A stretch of DNA of 6,232 nucleotides from Candidatus Aminicenantota bacterium (GTDB lineage Bacteria; Acidobacteriota; Aminicenantia; Aminicenantales; Aminicenantaceae): the NCBI GenBank assembly GCA_013139435.1, contig WTAW01000347.1:1-6232 (forward strand). Reading direction: 5' to 3'. A program made the position numbers and the translations under genes. Positions 1 through 6,056 of this stretch are shown here, one piece after another. The notes below the pieces were generated by a model. That model saw nothing but the letters and a program-made list of their open reading frames with translations. It searched no databases and was not told where the DNA came from. Within the stretch, counting starts at the first letter, position 1. Each line of letters opens with the position of its first letter.

Positions 1-1
1 C

Positions 2-676
2 CACATCTGGTTTTACCGAAGGCAGGTGACGGAACAGATTTATGTCTTCCTGGTTAAAACACTCCCAATAGCAGCAGTGATATCCATTTTTGTGGGACTG
101 GGTGCCATGATCCAGGGAACTTATCAGTCTTCGGCATTGATACCCAGGACGTACGTGATCAACGTCATTTTTAAAAGTACGATCATCGAGTTGTGTCCGA
201 TCATTCTGTCGCTAATCCTGGCTGGTAAACTGGGTGCGTCTTTAGCAGCGGAATTGGGAAGCATGAAAATTTCGGAACAGGTTGAGGCGTTAGAGACAAT
301 GTCTTTGGATCCGGTTGGATTTCTGATCATGCCGCGGATCCTGGCTGGGATGATCATGCTCCCGATAATCATAATTTTTGCCAATTTCCTTGCCATGTTC
401 AGCGTTTTTTTTATTGCATCCATAGCCACCGACTGGATTTCGCCAAAGGAGTTTTTAAGCGGGCTGCAGATGAATTATAGAGCGTTTGAATTCTACTTTG
501 GGAATTTGATCAAACCTGCTGTTAATGGATTTTTCATCGCTCTTGTCGGCAGTTATTTTGGGATGAGAACCCATGGTGGTGCTCTGGGTGTTGGAAGAGC
601 AACCACAAATGCTGTCGTGGTCTCTGCGATTCTTATCGTGTTTTTTGATTATTATCTAGCAAGATTACTATTATGA
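2..676 (+). CDS. mlaE: MlaE-family ABC transporter permease (5' partial)
   Basis: Permease subunit of an MCE/Mla-type lipid ABC transporter in the inner membrane. The family hallmark is clear: numbered from the GTG at 26, AGKLGA at 66-71, AAELG at 74-78, then EQVEALETMSLDP at 84-96 and the MPR triplet at 102-104, followed by a long hydrophobic stretch (about 105-133) and a C-terminal GVGRATTNAVVVS segment at 188-200 before the last membrane helix. The frame stays open upstream of that GTG to the window edge (HIWFYRRQ), and these residues resemble the R-R-Q stretch that precedes the first long helix in MlaE proteins. The GTG is therefore probably an internal valine and the true start lies outside the window; E. 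coli MlaE is about 260 residues, against 224 codons seen here. The stop overlaps the start of the ATPase gene by 4 bp (ATGA), which indicates translational coupling. Family assignment is secure; the transported lipid and direction are not shown by the sequence. Confidence 0.93.
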   Translation, partial: HIWFYRRQVTEQIYVFLVKTLPIAAVISIFVGLGAMIQGTYQSSALIPRTYVINVIFKSTIIELCPIILSLILAGKLGASLAAELGSMKISEQVEALETMSLDPVGFLIMPRILAGMIMLPIIIIFANFLAMFSVFFIASIATDWISPKEFLSGLQMNYRAFEFYFGNLIKPAVNGFFIALVGSYFGMRTHGGALGVGRATTNAVVVSAILIVFFDYYLARLLL

Positions 677-1404
677 TAGAAGTCAGGGAGCTTAGCAAAA
701 ACTATAATGAGGTGCCTGTTCTCAATGGGATCGATCTGGACATCAATGACAGTGAGACTCTGGTTATCCTCGGCCCCAGCGGACAGGGAAAAACCGTTTT
801 TATCAAGTCACTGGTCAGGCTGATCGAACCGGATTCAGGAACTATCAGGTATGATGGCATAGATGTCTTAACGCTACCGAAGCGGAAGTTTATCGCCGTC
901 CAAAAAAAGATCGCATTTGTCTTTCAGGATAATGCCCTTTTTGATTTTCTCAATGTCAAGGAGAATCTCAGTCTGTACCTCCGGATGCATTCAAAACTCT
1001 CCGAAAAGGAGATCATTAAAGAGGTCCTGAGAGCCATAGAATTCGTCAGGCTGAATGAGGAGGTCCTGGATAAATATCCTGAAGAGTTGAGCGGGGGCAT
1101 GATGAAAAGGGTTGCCATAGCTAGAGCGATGATTCAAAAGCCCTGTTATATGTTTTATGACGAGCCGACAACGGGTTTGGATGAAGCCAATGTCGAAATG
1201 GTCGTAGAGTTGATCCGTAAGTTCAAAAAAAGGGTGTGTGCTACCGCGGTGATTGTAACACATGATATTCATCTGATGCATGCCGTGTCCGACCGTGTTG
1301 TGCTTCTTAAAGAGGGCAAAATTGTGTTTGTTGGGAAAAAGGAAGAGATTTCTGAGGAATCGTTGCATAGACTCTATGATACAGGAGTGCGGGATGACCT
1401 ATAA
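673..1404 (+). CDS. mlaF: MlaF-type ABC transporter ATP-binding protein
   Basis: Cytoplasmic ATPase that powers the MlaE-type permease. All nucleotide-binding motifs are intact in the 243-residue product: Walker A GPSGQGKT at 34-41, Q-loop glutamine 85 (AFVFQD), signature LSGGM at 139-143, Walker B with catalytic glutamate CYMFYDEP at 158-165, D-loop TGLD at 167-170 and H-loop histidine 197 (VTHD). GPSGQGKT followed by a K-S-L-V-R-L stretch, and the LSGGMMKRVAIARA form of the signature, are typical of the MlaF/Ttg2A group rather than of amino-acid or metal importers. The ATG start shares the ATGA overlap with the permease stop and has no strong Shine-Dalgarno of its own, so translation is probably coupled. 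The length is close to, slightly shorter than, E. coli MlaF. The C-terminus overlaps the next gene by 11 bp. The MlaF-type call rests on motif form plus the flanking permease and MCE genes. Confidence 0.95.
   Translation: MIEVRELSKNYNEVPVLNGIDLDINDSETLVILGPSGQGKTVFIKSLVRLIEPDSGTIRYDGIDVLTLPKRKFIAVQKKIAFVFQDNALFDFLNVKENLSLYLRMHSKLSEKEIIKEVLRAIEFVRLNEEVLDKYPEELSGGMMKRVAIARAMIQKPCYMFYDEPTTGLDEANVEMVVELIRKFKKRVCATAVIVTHDIHLMHAVSDRVVLLKEGKIVFVGKKEEISEESLHRLYDTGVRDDL
1383..1387 (+). promoter_or_regulatory. Ribosome binding site deciding the MCE gene start
   Basis: AGGAG lies inside the end of the ATPase gene, 6 nt before the ATG at 1394. This supports 1394 as the start of the MCE gene rather than the in-frame ATG at 1280 (which would add 38 unrelated residues read out of frame through the ATPase gene) or the ATG at 1409. 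Confidence 0.8.
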
Positions 1405-2293
1405 AAAAATGAGCTATATAGCGGGATTGATCGTTTTCCTGGCTGTCATTGTTTTCCTCTCGGGGATTCTGTGGCTATCCGGAAACCAGATTTTTTTCTC
1501 AAATGAGTACAAATTGCACATTTTGTTTGATGATGCTGTTGGATTGCAAGATCAAGCTCCAGTTTTTATGCGGGGGTATAAGATTGGATCAACCAAGGAA
1601 GTTGAATTTGAAGAGGAAAAAATCCGCGTGACAATTAACGTCGATAAAAGGTTTCGCATACCTGCCGATTCAGAGGTAGAGATCAATATGCTGAACTTTT
1701 TGGGCGAGAAAGGGATAATGATCCTGCCCGGCAATGCCAAAGAATATCTGGAACCGAATTCTGTGATAACCGGAGAGAACAAAGACCTTATGTCCATAGC
1801 GAAAAACATTCTCTTCACAGCTAAGGAAAAAGTCGAAGAAGGAGATCTGAATCGCGTGATCGCCAATGTCTCAGAATCCGTTGAGTCTTTCAGCAAGCTG
1901 CTCGGGAAAGTCAACACAAAGGTTGACAATCTCGATATGGCTCTTTACAACCGCCAAATTGTGGAACTCGGTCAGGCGGGGAAAGGATTAAAGGAATTTC
2001 TTGAGGTGGCTCAGGGAGAGACACAGAATTTTTCAGCAGAGAGCCGTGTGAGTCTGGATAAGTTCAATCAAACCTTGGACCAGGTCAATGACACCTTGGA
2101 GCAATTGGCAGCGCTGTCCTCAGAGCTCGGCGCAATCGCCCGCGATATCAACATGGGTCGCGGAACAGCGGGTGAGCTTCTTCAAAACAAGGCCTATATT
2201 GAAAGCTTGAACGAAACCATCAAACAGTTAACTGCTTTTCTTGAGGATATCAGGGAAAATCCCAAAAAATATGTGAAGTTTTCGATTTTCTAG
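1394..2293 (+). CDS. mlaD: MlaD-type MCE domain protein, single MCE domain with long helical tail
   Basis: Membrane-anchored periplasmic lipid-binding subunit of the transporter; MCE proteins form hexameric rings on the permease. With the start at 1394 the product is 299 residues. One N-terminal membrane segment (about 8-29) is followed by one MCE domain (about 39-115: FDDAVGLQDQAPVFMRGYKIG at 45-65, ADSEVEINMLNFLGEKGIMI at 91-110, LPG at 111-113). A long, polar, probably helical region (about 130-250) comes next. The protein ends with the family-typical block GRGTAGELLQNKAYIESLN at 255-273 and ENPKKYVKFSIF at 288-299. It is clearly longer than E. coli MlaD (about 183 residues), and the extra length is all C-terminal helix, as in many MCE proteins outside the Gammaproteobacteria and in mycobacterial Mce proteins. 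It overlaps the ATPase gene by 11 bp. The symbol is by family and position; strict orthology with E. coli mlaD is not proven. Confidence 0.92.
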   Translation: MTYKKMSYIAGLIVFLAVIVFLSGILWLSGNQIFFSNEYKLHILFDDAVGLQDQAPVFMRGYKIGSTKEVEFEEEKIRVTINVDKRFRIPADSEVEINMLNFLGEKGIMILPGNAKEYLEPNSVITGENKDLMSIAKNILFTAKEKVEEGDLNRVIANVSESVESFSKLLGKVNTKVDNLDMALYNRQIVELGQAGKGLKEFLEVAQGETQNFSAESRVSLDKFNQTLDQVNDTLEQLAALSSELGAIARDINMGRGTAGELLQNKAYIESLNETIKQLTAFLEDIRENPKKYVKFSIF

Positions 2294-2312
2294 GCTAATG
2301 ACGCATTAAGCC
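2293..2312 (+). other. Short hairpin after the MCE gene
   Basis: GGCTAATG (2293-2300) and CATTAAGCC (2304-2312) can form an 8-bp stem with one bulged A and an ACG loop, starting at the last base of the MCE stop codon. The following bases (CTTATTC) are not a clean T-run, so it is at best a weak or partial terminator, or an RNA-processing/stability element between the transporter genes and the glycosyltransferase gene. It could also be chance. Confidence 0.35.
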
Positions 2313-2337
2313 CTTATTCACAATCTTTGCGGAATAG

Positions 2338-3771
2338 ATGAGTAGGAAACAAAAGGCTTACCTGATCGTGTTTGTCTTGAGCCTGGTCATTTTTGCCTCA
2401 TGCTTCAGATTCTACGGCCTGACTTTTCAGAGTATGTGGTTGGATGAGCTCCTCTCTATCAATCATTCGGTACCGAGCGGGGGGATTGCAGAGCCCATCC
2501 GTTACGCAATCTCCAAGGATGAATCCCCACCTCTGTTCAATATGTTGCTCTGGATTTGGCGGCTGGCCTTTGGCACGGGTGAATACCCCGCGCGAGCATT
2601 GCCGGCCCTTTTTGGAATCCTTGGTGTATTGAGCATGTTTTTCCTGGGGCAGGAGTTGTTTTCTGCAAAAGTAGGGATTTATGCATCTCTTTTAACGGCA
2701 GTCCTTCCCTTCCACATCTACTATTCCCAAGAGGTGAGACCTTATTCGCTCCTCTTTCTTTTGAGTGTCCTTTCCTATTATTCGCTTCTCAAGTTCAAGA
2801 AACGGAAAAACATAAAATGGGGATTGCTCTATGTGTTGCCCACATCGTGTATGCTGTACACACACTATTTTGGGTTTTTGGTCCTTTTTGCGCAGTTGGT
2901 GTATCTTGCTGTGGTTTTTCTATATGACCGAGATGGAGACAAAAAGAGTTTTTTAAAGTCCTTTATTCCCCTAGGCGTCCTGATGGCCCTTATTTATCTT
3001 CCGTGGATCGAACGCGTCCGTCGATTGTCGAAAGTTAAAGAATTTTGGGTTGATATTTCTCCCCCTGATTTTTTCGTCTCCTACTTCAAAAGCTATTTTG
3101 GTGGTGAGCTTTATGTGGTTTTTATCTGTTTGGTTCTTATGGGGGTGTATGCGTTTTATAGAAGTGAGAAGGGGGAAGTTGCAGGTCATAAAGTGTTGTT
3201 GTTTTCCTCTGTTTTTTTGGTGTTTTTAGTGCCTTATTTCCGCTCCTTCACGCATGCCCCGCTTCTCACGCCGAGGAATACGATCGTAGCCCTGCCTGCC
3301 ATTGTTTTGATGGTGAGCAAAGGTTTGGACCGATTCAGGAGTGAGAAATTTCGAAGTCTGCTTCTCGGAACCATTCTGCTGATGCTTCTTGTAAATATCT
3401 TTTTGACCAACGGGAATTATTACAAAATGGTCACAAAAGAACAGTGGAGAGAGGCTGCCAAGTATGTTCTTGTCAAAGATCCTGAAGGGAAATACCCCGT
3501 CTTTGTTGAAGGCAAGATGAGATATTATTTTTATGATGTATTCAAGAGTGGGCGAAGGCTGTGGCCCGAAATAAAAACAACATATCGTGCTGAAAGAGCG
3601 AGTGAATTCATCTCAGAGAAAAAGTTTGAAGGATTTTGGGTGATCGAGGCGCATCGTCGAATGGATAAAGAGGCCCAACAATACCTCAACGATCAGTATT
3701 CGCTTAAAGTTAGAAAGTCACTTAAGGGAGCTAGGGTGACATTCTATGTCCCAAAGGAACCACAAGATTAA
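2338..3771 (+). CDS. GT39/PMT_2-type membrane glycosyltransferase (GT-C fold)
   Basis: Polytopic inner-membrane glycosyltransferase of 477 residues that probably transfers a sugar from a polyprenyl-phosphate donor to an acceptor on the periplasmic side; donor sugar and acceptor are unknown. After an N-terminal membrane helix (about 7-27) the first external loop carries WLDE at 34-37, the acidic pair expected of the GT-C active site. DESPPLF at 61-67 and YSQEVRPYSL at 129-138 match conserved positions of the GT39/ArnT-like family. About ten to twelve hydrophobic segments follow, up to roughly residue 357, with TPRN at 311-314. The soluble C-terminal part (about 360-477) opens with TKEQWREAAKYV at 366-377, a block often seen in this family. 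An in-frame TAG lies directly before the ATG, so no earlier start is possible. The Shine-Dalgarno is weak (GCGGA). It lies 44 bp after the MCE gene on the same strand and may be co-transcribed. The fold and family are well supported; a specific enzyme name (ArnT, O-mannosyltransferase) is not. Confidence 0.85.
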   Translation: MSRKQKAYLIVFVLSLVIFASCFRFYGLTFQSMWLDELLSINHSVPSGGIAEPIRYAISKDESPPLFNMLLWIWRLAFGTGEYPARALPALFGILGVLSMFFLGQELFSAKVGIYASLLTAVLPFHIYYSQEVRPYSLLFLLSVLSYYSLLKFKKRKNIKWGLLYVLPTSCMLYTHYFGFLVLFAQLVYLAVVFLYDRDGDKKSFLKSFIPLGVLMALIYLPWIERVRRLSKVKEFWVDISPPDFFVSYFKSYFGGELYVVFICLVLMGVYAFYRSEKGEVAGHKVLLFSSVFLVFLVPYFRSFTHAPLLTPRNTIVALPAIVLMVSKGLDRFRSEKFRSLLLGTILLMLLVNIFLTNGNYYKMVTKEQWREAAKYVLVKDPEGKYPVFVEGKMRYYFYDVFKSGRRLWPEIKTTYRAERASEFISEKKFEGFWVIEAHRRMDKEAQQYLNDQYSLKVRKSLKGARVTFYVPKEPQD

Positions 3772-3784
3772 ACTTGAGTCTTGT
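3762..3784. terminator. Possible weak terminator between convergent genes
   Basis: ACAAGA (3762-3767) and TCTTGT (3779-3784) form a 6-bp stem, extendable by a T-G and a T-A pair, with an AAACTTG loop; it spans both convergent stop codons. On the plus strand it is followed after a few bases by a T-rich stretch (3790-3810), which also encodes the lysine-rich C-terminus of the peptidase on the other strand. The stem is AT-rich and short and the T-run is not immediate, so termination activity is uncertain. Confidence 0.3.
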
Positions 3785-5808
3785 TACTGATTTTTATCTT
3801 TCTTTTTTGTGACGGGAGGCTCTTCGAACTTGAAATCCCGGCCCATGATGTATTTCTCGAGCCACTGGAATTCTTTGTTCATCTTATAGAGCCTGTGCCG
3901 GAGCTCTCTCGGGCCGTGCCCCGCGCGGGGAAAGATCACCAATTCCGTAGGAACACCATTGGCCATCAAGCCCCGGTACATTTCGTATCCTTGAGGGAGG
4001 GGAACCCGCCGGTCGTTTTCTCCGTACATAATCAATGTTGGAGTTTTGGCCTGATGGACGTAAAAAATGGGGGAGTGCTCCCGGTAGGTTTTTAAAGGAG
4101 AATCGGCATGCCACGGGTCTCCCAGGAACCAAGGTGTCCGGTAAATACGCACATCACTCTGCGCATACATGGAGATCCAGTTAGACGCTCCCGCTCCAGA
4201 TGAGGCGGCCTTGAATATATCCGTCTGAGTGATCAACCAGTTTGTCATGTGCCCGCCAGCACTCCATCCCAGAGTTCCCAACCGATCAGAGTCTGCTAAT
4301 CCGATTTTGATGCAGTGTTCGACACCAGTAATCACATCGTCATCGGCGTGCAGAAAATAGTGGCCCACCATATCTCGGAGGACATCATTGCCATAACCCG
4401 TGCTTCCCCTGTAATTGGGTTTGAGGATCGCATATCCTCGTCCGGCCCGAGCATGCGCATAGCTGTCGAACCTGAGCTTGTCCGAACTCTGAGGCCCTCC
4501 ATGAGTGTGAGCCAGTAAAGGATAGCGCTTGCCCTTTTCATAGTCCACAGGATAGAAAAGAACTCCTTCTACGACCTGTCCATCGGTGCCCTTCCACTGG
4601 ATGGCCTCAACCTTGGCCATCTTATAGTTTTCGAGCTCGGGATAGGGATCGTATATCATACGAGGATTGAAATCATCCATGTCGGCGATCCAGAAGGTTG
4701 TGGGATTATAGGGAGTATTGAGCGAATAGGCGACTGAGTTGATCTTGGGGATATAGTCAAACCCGGAGATGGTGTGTTTCCCATTCGTAAGCTGTTTGAC
4801 TTTTTTACTGGTTAGATCCAGTGCAAAGATTTCAACATGCACACCCATGTTAGCACCAAAATAGATCGTCTCTCCATCAGCAGACCAGAAAGCATCGGAG
4901 ATCTCGTACTTGAAATCTGGCAGCAAAAGCTTGGGTGTTCCACCAGAAGCAGGGACTAAAAAGAGAGCATCTTGAAAATAGTGTTCGAATCTTTCATTGG
5001 TATCAGCGACAAACAAGATCTGGGTGCTATCCGGAGACAGTGAGAATCTGCCTTCCCAAATGTTGTTATCTGTGATCTTTTTTTTGCTCCCGTCTTCGAG
5101 ATTCAAGAGCCATATTTCGGCATTGAGGACATCGTCGTAATTAGGGCTGGGTGCTGCGCTGAACAGGATCTTAGTTCCGTCTCTTGAAACTTGGAATCCT
5201 CTCAGCGTGAAATCGCCATCCGTCAGTTTTTTTTCTGTTTTAGTCTGGATATCGATTGTCCAAATGTGAGTGTTTTTTTCGTTCCTCTCGAAAATAAATG
5301 CGTCATCTTTGTCCTCTTTCTTTTGTTCTTCCTCCTCGCTCAAGGGATCTCTGGCCGTAAAATAGATCTTTTTGCCACAAGGGGACCATGTGTGTGAGAG
5401 AACGCCGCCCTTATGAGCGGAAAATTCTATGGCCTCGCCACCGCGGTTATTAAGAAAGAATATCTGGCGTTCATCATTGCGTTTGGTGATGAAAGAGACC
5501 ATCTTTCCATCGGGAGACCACGTGCCGCCACTTTCCCCATCTTTGCCGTTGGTCATCTGAACAAGCCCTTCCCCGTCTGTGTTGAGGCGCCAAATGTGAG
5601 AGACGGTTCCGTTCTTTTCCCAATCTGCGTTGGTGATCGTAAAAAAGATCTGTTTCCCATCGGGAGAGAGACTGGGACCTGACACCCGTTTGAGGTTGAT
5701 GGTGTCGAGAAAAGTCATCGGCTTTTTTTCCTGAGAGAACAAAGCTACGCTCAGAAAAATCGCCAAGACTGCTGGTGCGAATAAGATCTTTTTTGTTATA
5801 GATATCAT
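3784..5808 (-). CDS. Exported S9-family (prolyl oligopeptidase-like) serine peptidase
   Basis: Secreted or periplasmic serine peptidase of 674 residues, probably releasing short peptides from oligopeptide N-termini (dipeptidyl or acylaminoacyl peptidase type; the exact specificity is not readable). Residues 1-25 form a signal peptide (Lys6-Lys7, hydrophobic core, then FSQEKKP) with no lipobox cysteine. An N-terminal beta-propeller (about 40-385) shows PD40/TolB-like blades: LSPDGKQIFF at 47, WSPDGKMVSF at 97, WSPCGKKIYF at 141, VSRDGTKILF at 207, LSPDSTQILF at 257 and WSADGETIYF at 308. The alpha/beta hydrolase domain (about 400-655) has HGGP at 436-439, nucleophile Ser516 in GWSAGGH (514-520), probable Asp599 in GENDRRVP (596-603) and His631 in RAGHGPRE (628-635), so the triad looks intact. 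An acidic/lysine insertion (154-175) and a lysine-rich tail (668-672) are present. The start is fixed by AAGGAGG 5 nt upstream. It converges on the glycosyltransferase gene with 12 bp between the stop codons, so it is a separate transcript. Confidence 0.95.
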   Translation of the reverse strand: MISITKKILFAPAVLAIFLSVALFSQEKKPMTFLDTINLKRVSGPSLSPDGKQIFFTITNADWEKNGTVSHIWRLNTDGEGLVQMTNGKDGESGGTWSPDGKMVSFITKRNDERQIFFLNNRGGEAIEFSAHKGGVLSHTWSPCGKKIYFTARDPLSEEEEQKKEDKDDAFIFERNEKNTHIWTIDIQTKTEKKLTDGDFTLRGFQVSRDGTKILFSAAPSPNYDDVLNAEIWLLNLEDGSKKKITDNNIWEGRFSLSPDSTQILFVADTNERFEHYFQDALFLVPASGGTPKLLLPDFKYEISDAFWSADGETIYFGANMGVHVEIFALDLTSKKVKQLTNGKHTISGFDYIPKINSVAYSLNTPYNPTTFWIADMDDFNPRMIYDPYPELENYKMAKVEAIQWKGTDGQVVEGVLFYPVDYEKGKRYPLLAHTHGGPQSSDKLRFDSYAHARAGRGYAILKPNYRGSTGYGNDVLRDMVGHYFLHADDDVITGVEHCIKIGLADSDRLGTLGWSAGGHMTNWLITQTDIFKAASSGAGASNWISMYAQSDVRIYRTPWFLGDPWHADSPLKTYREHSPIFYVHQAKTPTLIMYGENDRRVPLPQGYEMYRGLMANGVPTELVIFPRAGHGPRELRHRLYKMNKEFQWLEKYIMGRDFKFEEPPVTKKKDKNQ

Positions 5809-5813
5809 GCAGG

Positions 5814-5820
5814 CCTCCTT
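5814..5820 (-). promoter_or_regulatory. Strong ribosome binding site of the S9 peptidase
   Basis: On the minus strand AAGGAGG sits 5 nt before the ATG at 5808. This near-perfect anti-16S match fixes the start and suggests efficient translation. It also argues against an organism that largely ignores Shine-Dalgarno pairing, such as most Bacteroidota. Confidence 0.85.
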
Positions 5821-5856
5821 TTATCGGGTAAAAAAATGCCGTGTTTAAGCCGATAA
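5821..5856. repeat. 7-bp inverted repeat between promoter and RBS of the peptidase gene
   Basis: TTATCGG (5821-5827) and CCGATAA (5850-5856) are perfect inverted copies separated by 22 bp. One arm abuts the Shine-Dalgarno of the peptidase gene and the other touches the candidate -10 box. It could be an operator, or a leader stem if transcription starts further upstream than proposed. A single 7-bp match may also arise by chance. Confidence 0.35.
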
Positions 5857-5884
5857 TAATACTCCAATCTTTATGCAAAGTCTA
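5856..5884 (-). promoter_or_regulatory. Candidate sigma70-type promoter for the S9 peptidase
   Basis: On the minus strand TAGACT (5884-5879, 4 of 6 to TTGACA) and TATTAT (5861-5856, 5 of 6 to TATAAT) are separated by exactly 17 nt. Transcription would begin near 5848, giving a leader of about 40 nt that contains the AAGGAGG site. A second overlapping TATTAT lies 3 nt further downstream. This is assigned by eye against the E. coli consensus, and the host sigma factor may differ. Confidence 0.45.
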
Positions 5885-5970
5885 TTTAACCTGGATTACT
5901 CACGAGTTGGGAGGGGGAACGGGTTGAGTACCACAGCTGCGTGGCAGTAGCCCATCAGAAGAACTTTTTG

Positions 5971-6003
5971 ATAGTGGTGTTCGTATACACTAATGAACAC
6001 TAT
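5971..6003. promoter_or_regulatory. Operator-like inverted and direct repeat upstream of the small membrane protein gene
   Basis: The left arm ATAGTG-GTG-TTC (5971-5982) pairs with GAACACTAT (5995-6003) over 9 bp with a 3-nt bulge in the left arm; GTGTTC/GAACAC alone is a perfect 6-bp pair. In addition ACACTA occurs twice exactly 10 bp apart (5987-5992 and 5997-6002), and the palindrome GTATAC lies at 5983-5988. A TATAAA hexamer (6001-6006) overlaps the right end and could be a -10 box for the gene at 6057, although no good -35 is placed for it; TTGATA (5968-5973) is the nearest -35-like hexamer. The arrangement suits a dimeric regulator site but is unproven. Confidence 0.35.
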
Positions 6004-6044
6004 AAAACCTGGCAAGCGTATCATCTATTCGTTTGACTAGAAAT

Positions 6045-6050
6045 GAGAGG
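6045..6050 (+). promoter_or_regulatory. Ribosome binding site for the small membrane protein
   Basis: GAGAGG lies 6 nt before the ATG at 6057 and supports this as a real translation start for the gene cut by the window edge. Confidence 0.6.
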
Positions 6051-6056
6051 ATTGCG

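Noticed and set aside
1280..1393. N-terminal extension of the MCE protein by 38 codons to an ATG at 1280
   Set aside because: The extra frame lies inside the ATPase gene, encodes no family-like sequence, and the ATG at 1394 has a good AGGAG at the right distance and is directly followed by the expected membrane anchor.
924..1929. Minus-strand open frames within the ATPase and MCE genes
   Set aside because: They are antisense shadows of genes whose motifs are unambiguous on the plus strand; no start signals are visible.
5504..5675. Recurring CCATCGGGAGA motif on the plus strand (about 5506 and 5659)
   Set aside because: It is explained by the repeated Ser-Pro-Asp-Gly coding motif of the peptidase propeller blades read on the minus strand.
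3884..5878. Several open frames opposite or out of frame with the S9 peptidase (for example 3884-4132, 4315-4518, 5413-5682, 5474-5878)
   Set aside because: They have no SD, no recognisable domain and odd composition, while the 674-codon frame contains a complete peptidase with an intact catalytic triad. They are shadows of it.
5889..5907. CCTGGATTACTCACGAG-like stretch that faintly recalls the end of an insertion sequence
   Set aside because: No matching inverted copy, no target duplication and no transposase frame in the window; the resemblance is from memory only.
5928..5947. Hairpin CCAC-AGCTGC-GTGG with surrounding partial complementarity
   Set aside because: Only 4 continuous base pairs plus scattered matches; not distinguishable from chance.
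5873..5950. A 25-codon open frame in the intergenic region
   Set aside because: There is no SD before its ATG, it overlaps the peptidase promoter on the other strand, and the short product has no recognisable feature.
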